Shown here one piece after another: positions 55,486-64,000 of a stretch of DNA of 64,000 bases (the first letter of the stretch is position 1; every line of letters begins with the position of its first letter). Made by a program: the position numbers and the translations under genes. Source of the DNA: Cladopsammia gracilis (lineage: Eukaryota; Cnidaria; Anthozoa; Scleractinia; Dendrophylliidae); contig JAJGOT010000433.1 of the NCBI GenBank assembly GCA_022457155.1, forward strand, positions 319,501 through 383,500, written 5' to 3'. The notes beneath the pieces are model-generated. The model had not been told where the DNA came from. It did not search any database and saw only the letters and a list, made by a program, of their open reading frames with translations.

Positions 55486-55746
55486 TTATTTTTCATTGTT
55501 GTTGTTGTTCTTCTTCTGGTACTTCTCCTCAATATTTTCATGGTGGTGTTTCATTTCTGTTATAAGTTTGCCACTTTGCGACAGGTGAAAGTCAATGTTT
55601 TCCATCACTAGAAGCTTCTCTACCAGTTGTTCGACATTGTCTTTGTAGTTAAATATATCTTCTTGAAGGAAAGTGTTTACAGTCTTTTTGAATGCTGTTA
55701 CATTGAATTGCCTTTCATCTTTTTTAAGTTGGAACGTTGTGTTCAT
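55486..55746 (-). CDS. Possible small helical protein or exon (tentative)
   Basis: From an ATG at 55746 the minus strand encodes 86 residues with a helical look (NVTAFKKTVNTFLQED, VEQLVEKLLVMENID) and a poly-Asn end. The frame is open upstream to about 55840. A good acceptor (TTCTACTTCAG, exon from 55936) and an upstream donor (AAAG before GTGAGT, exon end 56117) suggest a spliced transcript. A competing upstream ATG opens a different 36-codon frame. I do not recognise a family. Confidence 0.3.
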   Translation of the reverse strand: MNTTFQLKKDERQFNVTAFKKTVNTFLQEDIFNYKDNVEQLVEKLLVMENIDFHLSQSGKLITEMKHHHENIEEKYQKKNNNNNEK

Positions 55747-56542
55747 TTCCAGATAGCATTTTTTCACAAACTTGCATGGATCTGTTGCAGCCGGCCGAGA
55801 CACTGAACAATTTTGGAACCGGGATTTCCATTTATTTTTTTCCTACAGTCTTTGTTGTTGCAAATTGGATCGATCCTGTGTTGGTGATTTGTGTCTGACA
55901 AATCACATTTATGAAATTCGTGATCCTGAATTCAAACTGAAGTAGAAAATTGAAGTATCAAAACTGAATCGGTGGATACTAATCTAGTTTCTGAATTATA
56001 TTTGGTTATAACTTGTGGTTGGAGATTTGTGTCTGACAAATCAAGTTTATTCGTGGATAGCGTGGCTAAAAGCTGCAAATTTATGTAACTGGTGAAAATA
56101 ATGCAAATTTACTCACCTTTCACAGTCGCACTAACATCAACTGCAAAACTGCTCGATCGACGTAACAAATGACAATGCAATAATTTACGCAATTAGGGGT
56201 GTCGCGCTATATAGCGAAAAAACAACTGTCTTAGCGCGCTAAAACGAGAATTTAATGTCGTCAAATTGCGTCTGCAAATTACAAACTAAAGTTTAAAAAT
56301 GTAAAAATGTCGCGTGTCGTTCACTTCGTACCCCCACTCTTTCCCCTCCCATTCTTTTTTGTGTTGCCCCAGAATATGCACGGAAGTAAATTTGATTGGC
56401 TTATGAAGTAGACGTTGCGTAGACTCTACTTTCGCTTTCGCTTGGTAAACAGGAAACGAACCAGGGAAACCGCAGGCGAAAGTGAAAGAGATCCAAGCTT
56501 GATAAAACGTCCAGGTTTCTGGTTTAGCCTTTCTGTATTTTG

Positions 56543-57220
56543 ATGATGGTTATGCGTTGGTGTTATGCGAAGATTGCATATTACATCGTTTTAATTGTCA
56601 TTTATTTATGCGACATTTCTTTCGATTGGTATAACTTTTCTGTAGTGCACAACAATGGAACGTTTTCTGGAGTTCCAACAAAGAGCAGGGTCATCGAGGT
56701 CCTCTTTGGCTTCAGTTGTGGCGTCGGTACTTTGTTTAGCCTCGCCATGATTGTGGTGTACGGCTATTATATCGATTTCCACTGTCAGTGCATTCAACAT
56801 CCATCTGTTGCCTATCATGCTGTCGGTGATGGCGAAGTTTCGCTGTCTAGTGCAGTTCGTCGATGTAACAAGAAGTGTGACCGCCGTTTTGTCTTAGCTG
56901 AATTATGGATCTCGGTTTTGGAATTACTAGGCAAGGATGATATTCAAAGTTCCTTGTTATATTATGTGTCGAAATCCATTTCATCTCGACCCAGTTGGCA
57001 GTCCATAGCCGTGTCAATCTGCAGTATCATGGCACACCTGAAGCTGTTAATTTGTTTCCTTACGAAACTAGGCGGACTTGGATCTGGAGAAGGTGGCGGA
57101 AAACATTGTTCTTGTGCAAAGACTGCAAAGGTTTTCGCCTGTGTCATTGGATCATTAGGCTCAATTGCGTGTCTGTATTTGACCATCGTATATCAAGTGA
57201 AGGCTTTCACAACTGGTTAG
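56543..57220 (+). CDS. Four-TM membrane protein of unknown family, intronless
   Basis: 225 residues from the first ATG (56543), with further in-frame ATGs at 56546 and 56552. Hydrophobic segments at about residues 7-28 (IAYYIVLIVIYLCDIS), 49-74 (VLFGFSCGVGTLFSLAMIVV), 154-175 (SIAVSICSIMAHLKLLICFL) and 196-217 (VFACVIGSLGSIACLYLTIV). The loop between TM2 and TM3 has a Cys-containing CQCIQH and an amphipathic stretch LAELWISVLELLGKDDIQSS, which is faintly reminiscent of XK-related proteins. A Gly-rich CSC-containing loop precedes TM4. No family is claimed. AATAAA at 57356. Single-exon membrane proteins like this are common in cnidarians. Confidence 0.7.
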   Translation: MMVMRWCYAKIAYYIVLIVIYLCDISFDWYNFSVVHNNGTFSGVPTKSRVIEVLFGFSCGVGTLFSLAMIVVYGYYIDFHCQCIQHPSVAYHAVGDGEVSLSSAVRRCNKKCDRRFVLAELWISVLELLGKDDIQSSLLYYVSKSISSRPSWQSIAVSICSIMAHLKLLICFLTKLGGLGSGEGGGKHCSCAKTAKVFACVIGSLGSIACLYLTIVYQVKAFTTG

Positions 57221-57355
57221 CGTTGGAACTCCGATTTATATGAGCTTATAAATAACTAATTTCAATGGTATGGGGCTGAACCTGCGGGCCGAGTGCGCCG
57301 GAAGTGGAATAGTCGATTGTTCGTTTATATCATGATGTACAGTAAATAGATTTAA

Positions 57356-57361
57356 AATAAA
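57356..57361 (+). terminator. Poly(A) signal of the four-TM gene
   Basis: AATAAA 136 bases after the stop codon. Confidence 0.6.
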
Positions 57362-58060
57362 TAAACTAATTTGGTTCGAGACTTATAGAAGCAAGACTCG
57401 GAAGCGAAGTACTTCCTTTTCCTGAGCTACAATATTGCCATGAAGTTCGTGTAAAATCTTAAAGTATTGCTGATGACATGCGACTCTGTTATAGATGCAC
57501 TTATTCGATTGTTATCCGATGGAACACGCAATAGTAGAACATGCAATGGTAGAACACGCAATGATTTGATACATTCATCAAGATAGTTTAAATAACACAT
57601 GCTCTGTAGAATAAGCTACTGGTTGTATATGATAAGGAATAAAGCGTTCGAGTGTATACATGCGCGTGGCCCTTCACTGTGGATACTGTAAGCCGTCACC
57701 GGCAATCACGGCATTCTCTGCATGACTGTGCATGCACTCTCTTATCGGTAACAAACTCTGTGAAATTGGTTTTACCTTTGTTTTGACTGGTCTGAATTCA
57801 AGCTGAAATCTTCTACTGATAAGCGTTTGGATTTGTGCCTTCTTCAGTTTTCGACCATAATTATTTATTATTATTTATTATTATCATAGTGCTTGGGAAT
57901 ACTCCAAGTATTTCGCTCCTTCTTTTTCGCTGTAAGTGAATCAGTAACCCAAAATGAAATTCTATAAAATGGATTTATAATATTAGTTAGGAGTTAGCGC
58001 TGAAAATTGGGCATGATCGCAGGTTATTGCTAAGCCTGGAAAACAATTTCGGGGCTTCGG
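57362..58060. other. Intergenic, no gene
   Basis: Includes four ATTATTT-type steps near 57862 and repeated CGCAATRGTAGAACA (57530-57560). Nothing coding. Confidence 0.35.
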
Positions 58061-58130
58061 ACGACTCGGAATTCGAAGCCATGATCTTCACGCAGCCGGT
58101 GCGTCACCAACTGAGTTACCATGCCAGTCC
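58060..58130 (-). mobile_element. tRNA-like SINE head
   Basis: On the minus strand, GGCATGGTAACTCAGTTGG is an A-box-like region and GGCTTCGAATTCC a B box, with about 30 bases between them. The acceptor stem does not close, so this is read as a SINE head or tRNA relic. Confidence 0.5.
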
Positions 58131-58620
58131 TCATACGTTAGTATAAAAGAAATCCGGGATGTTATATAAACCCAACTGCGATGTTGTCATAGACCGAAAA
58201 ATGAAACATGAATAAAGCCAAATGGAAGAACTCAGCTTGCAGCATTGACAAGGAACTCATACGTTTATAGCTGTGCACTGTGCACCGGTATTCTGAGGCG
58301 TTTTTGGGCCATTTCTTTGTATGCCTAATTTAAATAAATTCCTGTTGGCATGATTTTTTTTTTTTCATTTTTCTTTGACAACTTTATTTCAATAAGGTGA
58401 AACATCAAGGTCGAGAGAAGTAAAACAGATCAGCTTAGACAGGGGGATGAGGTCGTTATTGCACAATCGGGGGGCATTCTTAAGCAGTATTTGGGAAGGG
58501 TCAAAGTATTTAGGAACTGTCAAACGAGTTCATGTTTAGACAGCTGGTCAAAACCAAGAAATCTTACAAGCGGCAAGCAAAGATAAACCTATCTGTTATT
58601 CTACTTTTAGGGATCACTTA

Positions 58621-59048
58621 ACCAAGAGGCGCTAACCAGGCGCTCAGATCCAACTAATGGCATGCTACTCAATGTACCAAAAGCGAACATTGTAACTTTT
58701 CAAAATAGTTTTTACTGCAGATCACCAAGAATTAATCTGGAATCACTCTTCACACCGCATCTCAGAGACGCAAGTCATACACTAACCTACTTAAGAAGGA
58801 ACTTCTTAAATACTATATTTATATTACTAAGTCTGTTTTTGATGTGGACACACCGCAAACGTTTAAAACCGTTTTTATTAAATGCCATGTGTACTGTCCA
58901 ATTTATAGCCTTTTTCATCTTCTTTTTTCTGTATTTGCTTTATTTAGCCCGTTTATTTGTTGTACGTATGTACGTTATTGTTCTTCGTTGTTTATACTTG
59001 ATGTAGACTGGGACCTCGTAAGGGAGCATTATGCGCTGGCGAAGCTTG

Positions 59049-59083
<35 letters not shown>

Positions 59084-59085
59084 AA
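58621..59085 (+). pseudogene. 5'-truncated LINE with (TAAA)n tail
   Basis: Broken frames encode the end of a reverse transcriptase protein (FQNSFYCRSPRI; then, in a shifted frame, KKELLKYYIYITKSVFDVDT). This is the sort of C-terminus seen in non-LTR retrotransposons. A frameshift lies near 58795. A (TAAA)n run at 59049-59085 forms the 3' tail. Confidence 0.65.
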
Positions 59086-59330
59086 GAGCTTAAGTGGCGT
59101 AGTGCCAGATCCTCCACTACGGCACCCATTCGTTTAGATCATCAGGGGGGCTTCAGAGGCCGCCAACAGCGGCATAAGTGATAGAATTTTTCAAATGCAT
59201 GGCCGTTGGAAAAGCGTCGCAGCCAAGGACTGATAGGTAAAAGACAACATCGCTTCTAGGCGTCTAGTGTTCAAGTCTTTAGGTCTGTAACTCAGGCGCC
59301 TGCTTTTCAAGCCGTTTCTTTGACTTCTAG

Positions 59331-59446
59331 GCTCAGTGTAGCTTTATTCACTGTGTACATAGTCCCAGTGCTCGGCTGAAACCTGTAAAATAAACCTATT
59401 GGCGTTTATTTACTGTGTGTTGCGTAGTAGTGTAGCCGAAATGTGG
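59331..59446 (+). repeat. Direct repeat, copy A
   Basis: GGCTCAGTGTAGCTTTATTC to TGTAGCCGAAATG; the interior has GTGCTCGGCTGAAACCTG and AAAATAAACC. The same sequence recurs from 59848 to 60282, where it is interrupted. Confidence 0.8.
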
Positions 59447-59847
59447 AATTTCTGGCTATTGAGTAGCTACGAATTAACCTGAAAAGTAATATTAGCGACA
59501 GGGCCTGGGTAATTATGTGGATGTATAGTGAGTGGGACGCCATTCTAGGCCAACACCGCTTTCTCTGATTAGCTCTGTTAATTTTTCAACTGTATAGCCA
59601 CGTAGGAAGGGCTGCTAACTGCTACGTAACTGCTTGCACCTTGAGCCTTGGTTCCTACACAGATTTCATGTCAATTTCTTTCCCCAAGGGGTTTTTGAAG
59701 GCAGATTTTTTTCTGGCCTCCGTCTAGCCACAGTGGTATTGTACGTGGTTGCTCAGCTCCGTTTAGGTGTTTTACTGTGATGGCGATTATTGGATAACGT
59801 AGTTATCGATAGTTATTGTATACTGTATATTGTGTACTGATTCTACT

Positions 59848-60282
59848 AAGGCTCAGTGTAGCTTTATTTACTATGAAAATACAAAACTGAATGCAAGGCT
59901 GGCACTACGGCAAAGGGCAGATTTATTAATGGCAAATATTTCGACTAATTGTAGTAGTCTTCCTCCAAAGGAAGACTACTACAATTAGTCGAAATATTTG
60001 CCATAAATAAATCTGTCCTTTGCCGTAGTGCCAGCCTTGCATTCAGTTTTGTATTTTCACATTCAAGTGACGCCTGGCACGAGATCTTGCACAAGGAAGA
60101 TCTGGCAACTACCAGCAAGTTTAATTTCTGCGTCGTGTGGACCTCTGCATTCAAAGGTTTTTTAATTTTTTAATTTTTTTTTTATTTACTATGTACAGAG
60201 TCCCGGTGCTTGGCCGAAACCTGCAAAATAAACCTTGTTGTCGTTCATTTACTGTCTGTTGCGTAAGTGTAGCCGAAATACG
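59848..60282 (+). repeat. Direct repeat, copy B, split by an insertion
   Basis: The first part (59848-59874) and second part (60194-60282) together match copy A end to end. Between them is an insertion with a 13-bp duplication. The two copies about 500 bases apart could be terminal repeats of a small retroelement. Confidence 0.7.
59875..60180. mobile_element. Insertion with near-perfect 186-bp palindrome and 13-bp TSD
   Basis: TTTATTTACTATG stands at 59862-59874 and again at 60181-60193. Between these the DNA begins with a palindrome (arms about 59875-59956 and 59976-60059, with AAAATACAAAACTGAATGC and inverse). It then continues about 100 bases and ends in a T-rich run (60155-60180). Long target duplication plus a homopolymer-like tail suggests retroposition of a partly self-complementary RNA. 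Confidence 0.7.
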
Positions 60283-61835
60283 ATTTTTAACGCAACAATT
60301 TGTTGCGGCAACATGTTGTAAGCTTTTAAACCACTTTCAAAACTTTGCAATGCACGTTGCCGTAACAAAATATTGCTTTAAAAATCGTCAGCGCACTGTT
60401 ACACGGTGTTGCTTTAAGAATTGTCCCATCACCTTTATTATGGTCAAAAATATCCCATTGTAAATATCAAATAAATAAAATATCCCATTGTCATAATTTG
60501 TCCAAGAAAAATTATCGCTTTAATTCCCAAAAGACCATTTTCCCACAGCTTTCTGAGACAAATGACAGGTCAACGTTCAACCAATATGAAGACGCCCTAA
60601 TTTCGTCCAACCAATCAGAAAAAAAAAGAAAAAATTGCCGCAAGCCGTCGAGCCAGCGTAAGAAATTCGCGCCTATTTTGCATAATTTTTTTTATCTCTG
60701 TTTAGTCCGTACTTCACAAACTCATGTAATGCCAATTCATGAAGAAGTTGTGAAAACTTTACTAGAAGTATTGCACGCAGTCCGCTAAAGAAGAAAGGGA
60801 TAATAATTTACCTCGGAGGCATATTTTCCGTGATTCAAGGTAAGAACTTGCCAAGTAACAATCTTTGCGGCCGTTCACGCGTTGCATGTAAAAAGCTTTC
60901 TAGGTTTTTAATGTTAATTTTTGTCCGAAAATTAGTTTTATTTACATTTTGTAGGTTTTTTTTACGACCAGAAAGAAAGCTCTCAACCTCGAGAGTTACG
61001 TTAAAGCGTGAACGGTTTAGAAGTAGTGCACAAAATTACTGAAGGAAAATTCATTGAATTCATGGCGACTTGAGTCTTTTATAATAACTTTGGCATATAA
61101 CAGCTAAGGTAATGCTATTTTCAACTTCAGTTAGCGGTATATATTTCCACCTTCGCGTAATTTTTGAGCACACTGACGTACATCAAAAATAAGATGCGGT
61201 TTACTTCCACTGTCAAACGCGTAGTTTGATTATGTACGTACATTTCAGTGAAGAAGTATATTCAATTTTCAACAAATTTATAAATTTAGAGCGATTTTAA
61301 CTCGCTAAATAAAGTTGCCGCTGAAATATTAATTTGGTAGCACTCATCTAATCTTTTCTTGTCATTCTGTTTTCAGGGAATAGAGGACATTCTGCAAGCG
61401 CCAATCTCTTTAAACCGGAACACGTACCTCTGCTAGGAAAACCTCCATTACTTCTACAACCTTGGACATAAGACGAACTATGAATGACAAAGTAGAACAG
61501 CAAACAAAAAAGATGAAGTTCAAAGAAGACATTTTATGGTCGTGTATCGTATGCTTCTTTGGTTTTCATTGGGACAGGTTATGGTTTGATTTAATTGCAG
61601 AATACGTGTAAAGTTGTCGCGTTAGTCCTTGCAATGCGCCGATTGTTACGACTTTTTCCAAACAGGCGAATGCTACGCAGGCTGACTAAATTATATTGCT
61701 TGGGTTTTGACAATTTGTACTTTCTTCTGATTTAGATGGGGGCCATGGATTCGTCAATGAAACTGTTTAGTATTACTTTACTAACGTTATTTACTTTTCT
61801 TTACTTACTCTGCGCACTAAAATAAAGTAAATTAA
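60283..61835. other. Intergenic; possible untested splice signals
   Basis: GTAAGA follows ATTCAAG near 60840 and a good acceptor (TTCTGTTTTCAG) lies near 61377, so a transcript is possible. The flanking frames lack recognisable protein features. 60290-60400 carries GCAACATGTTG-type motifs of the family seen at 27000-27340. Confidence 0.3.
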
Positions 61836-62260
61836 GAACTTTATTTAAGTGTCAATTCGTTTAGACCATAGGGACTAATTGGGACACTATAATAATTATG
61901 ATACAAGGTATCCTAAAAATATAATAGTATAAAATTCTTATAAAATGCTAAAATCCTCCTAAACACTGTAATATACTGATTATAGCACAAATTATCCTAC
62001 GCCGAGTGAATGTTCTAGTAATAAAATTCTAAAATAAATAGTTAAATGTTAAAATCCCAAGTTAATTATTTGTACAGTTCTTGTTAAACTCTAGGAGCTT
62101 TAAAACAAGATCACAAGGAAAAACGCTTTCGTATACATGATTTACTACCCTTATAATCAAATTTGCTGTTGTTATTCTTAGTAGGACGCAGTTGGTCAAT
62201 GCAGTGGTTGTAAGGACATTTCATGAGTGCCTCCAATAGTTGATCATGAGATTGTAATAA
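61836..62260 (-). pseudogene. LINE 3' end, minus strand
   Basis: Begins AACTTTATTTAAGTGTCAAT, the complement of a common LINE 3' end, followed by AT-rich 3' UTR. At 62090-62240 the minus strand reads NHCIDQLRPTKNN and CIRKRFSL, the conserved tail of a CR1/L2-like reverse transcriptase protein (KRSF-type motif). Frame broken. Confidence 0.5.
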
Positions 62261-62645
62261 AGGAATACTCGAGCTAAGATGAATCAGAGAAGCCTTGATA
62301 CATGCTGCAGTCGACTACATGCTGGCTAATCTCATCTGTCTCGTAAAAGAATGATATGTCGCGCACCTCTAATCAGAGCCAGAAATATTGGAACTCCGGG
62401 ACACCGGGAGACAAGAACACCGGAAAACCGGAACAGCCCGGAATACTGTATATATCGGCTAACCCTAACCTTAACCAAGTTAAGTTAAGTTAAAGTTAAG
62501 TTAACCAGCTAGTTATTAAGGTGCTCTCGGAATCTTGGACGGTGTTACAATGCTCTGGTGTTCCTTGTTTTAGTGCATACCCACAAGATCATTTCTGAAG
62601 TGAGATATCCTTCTGAAAGATCACGTGGTGGGTGTAGAGGAATAG

Positions 62646-62649
62646 GTGG

Positions 62650-62689
<40 letters not shown>

Positions 62690-62830
62690 TAATAATGATA
62701 ATAATAACTTTATATATGTGTCAAAAGTCATCTTGCAGAGGGAAAAACCCTCCACTAAAAGGGGACACCTAACTACACTAACGTGGAGTGCTGGTTGGTT
62801 CCTACGGTTCTTAGTTTCACGATGCTTCAC
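62646..62830 (-). mobile_element. LINE 3' UTR with (ATT)n tail, minus strand
   Basis: An (AAT)n microsatellite at 62649-62704 joins ATAATAACTTTATATATGTG, as at 61836, and short non-coding sequence follows. Confidence 0.4.
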
Positions 62831-63129
62831 GTGGTCTACACTAAATATAGCTTACTTGTCGACTTTTTGAACCTCCTCTTGAGTTTTATGTTTTTTAAAG
62901 TCTAATATTCAGCTTTTTGAACTGTGTGCTTGGTAACTTTCTCCAATACCCTTGACCACGTATTTTCGCTTTCTCAAACTCTTAACTTTTTTTTCCAATA
63001 TGTTATTGTATTGTTCAATGTTCTCTTATTATTAGTAATTATTGTTATTTTTTGATATAATCATTGCTTCAAAATAATCCTTGATTATGCTCTGCAACTG
63101 GCTGGGAAAGGGCAGCATTAAGGTTTAAC

Positions 63130-63790
63130 AATAAACCCTGGAAAGAGCAGAAGAGTTGGTCCTGTGGTCCTGACTGACTTCGACTTTGTCGTAACATTGC
63201 GCTTGTGACAGATTCGATCGGTTGAGAATGCACAGGCTTTGCTGCTTAGCGTGGAGGGTGAATGTAAGAAGGTGGGTCTTAGCTCAACGCTACGAAAACA
63301 GAGGTCATGAAGAAGTCAAGGTCACCACCAAAGATAGATTATCACTCGCTTCTAAAAAGGAATTAAAGTACCTTGGCTCATATGTCAGCTCCACTGAGAA
63401 AGACATCCGGGTGAAGAAAGCACAAGCTTGGAGAGCTCTCCACGACCTCAATGAGGAACATCTGGAAGTCCACCATGCCGGAAGAACTCATTCTTCCCTT
63501 CTACCCTTGGAGTCATGGACGCTCACAGTAGAGCAAGAGACCCGGCTTGACGGCCGCTAAACTCGCATGCTCAGGATAGTCCTCAATTAATGACTCATGG
63601 AAGGATAGGGTCAAGAACAAAGTCATCTATGGCGATCTACCTAGTCTCTCCGTCAACATCAGTAGATCAACAGAGTCCGGCTGGTCGGACTCTGCATACG
63701 GTACTCTGAGCTGGTTGCTAGTCACTTGGTCCTTTTGGAACCGACCCAGGAGGTCAGGCCCTTACATACGAATATCTGCCTTGACTTGTA
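63130..63790 (+). pseudogene. Degraded LINE reverse-transcriptase C-terminus (RTE/Jockey-like)
   Basis: Plus-strand frames read KELKYLGSYVSSTEKDIRVK, AQAWRALHDLNE, then, with shifts, a cysteine-less ESWTLTVEQETRLDG and TRMLRIVL. This order (YLGS, ESWTL, RMLR) is the end of reverse transcriptase plus the linker that follows in many LINEs. Several stops and frameshifts break it. Confidence 0.75.
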
Positions 63791-64000
63791 TGGCGGATGG
63801 TAAAGTTTGGCGTGCTATTATATAGCCCGAGGAAACTCGACTTGATTGAAATAGTGTTTCCAGGATATTCGCGGCAATAATCCGATTTTATTACGAAGTT
63901 TAAGACGTCACGGTTTAAAGACTGGTCCAGAACTATATAGTACGCAGACTTCTATGCGCATCTCGGCAGTTCACGTTCTGTGCTTCGCTTTTCCGTATTC

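Noticed and set aside
60498..60788. 96-codon frame and nearby splice signals as a gene
   Set aside because: No recognisable domain; the frame joined across the proposed intron has no ATG. Kept only as an intergenic note.

Overview
The window looks like nuclear DNA of an anthozoan cnidarian, most likely a stony coral. It is AT-rich, its genes are spliced with GT-AG introns, and short animal genes are scattered among very many small transposons. The recognisable proteins (kelch-like BTB protein, GT10 fucosyltransferase, ZCCHC8, RNF41/NRDP1-like RING ligase, REEP5-like protein) are metazoan. The coral assignment is inferred from gene and repeat types and was not tested by any search.

Layout. 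1-4006: 5' part of a minus-strand kelch-like gene (three exons seen; the 3' end lies outside the window), with MITEs in its intron. 4400-10700: repeat-dominated, including foldback elements, a truncated LINE inserted in a foldback, and a small ORF split by a MULE-like element with a 9-bp target-site duplication (TSD). 10780-13729: a minus-strand alpha-1,3-fucosyltransferase ending in a long Lys/Glu-rich tail of 22-residue repeats. 13730-29400: no confident gene; MITEs, two pogo/Tc1-like elements, an inverted duplication of an integrase-like fragment, a local direct duplication and foldbacks. 29470-37950: two small five-exon genes arranged head to head with start codons 101 bp apart. They have the same intron phases and similar ends, encode predicted mitochondrial presequences and acidic C-termini, and appear to be divergent paralogues. 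38561-42923: ZCCHC8 in three exons, with SINEs in its introns. 43900-45660: two TIR elements carrying tRNA-like cores and a long nested palindrome. 48330-49238: RNF41-like RING ligase (minus). 51912-52586: intronless REEP5-like gene. 54033-55362: a TA-type MITE beside a 1-kb TIR element with a perfect 9-bp TSD. 56543-57220: intronless four-TM protein of unknown family. 58000-64000: LINE and SINE remains and a palindromic insertion with a 13-bp TSD.

The genes do not form one pathway. ZCCHC8 belongs to nuclear RNA surveillance, the fucosyltransferase to Golgi glycosylation, the REEP5-like protein to ER shaping, and the kelch-like and RNF41-like proteins to ubiquitin ligation. The most novel item is the head-to-head pair of small, apparently mitochondrial paralogues, which I cannot assign to a known family. 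Next are the fucosyltransferase repeat tail and several mobile elements whose structure (TSDs, subterminal minisatellites, tRNA-like cores) can be read directly.
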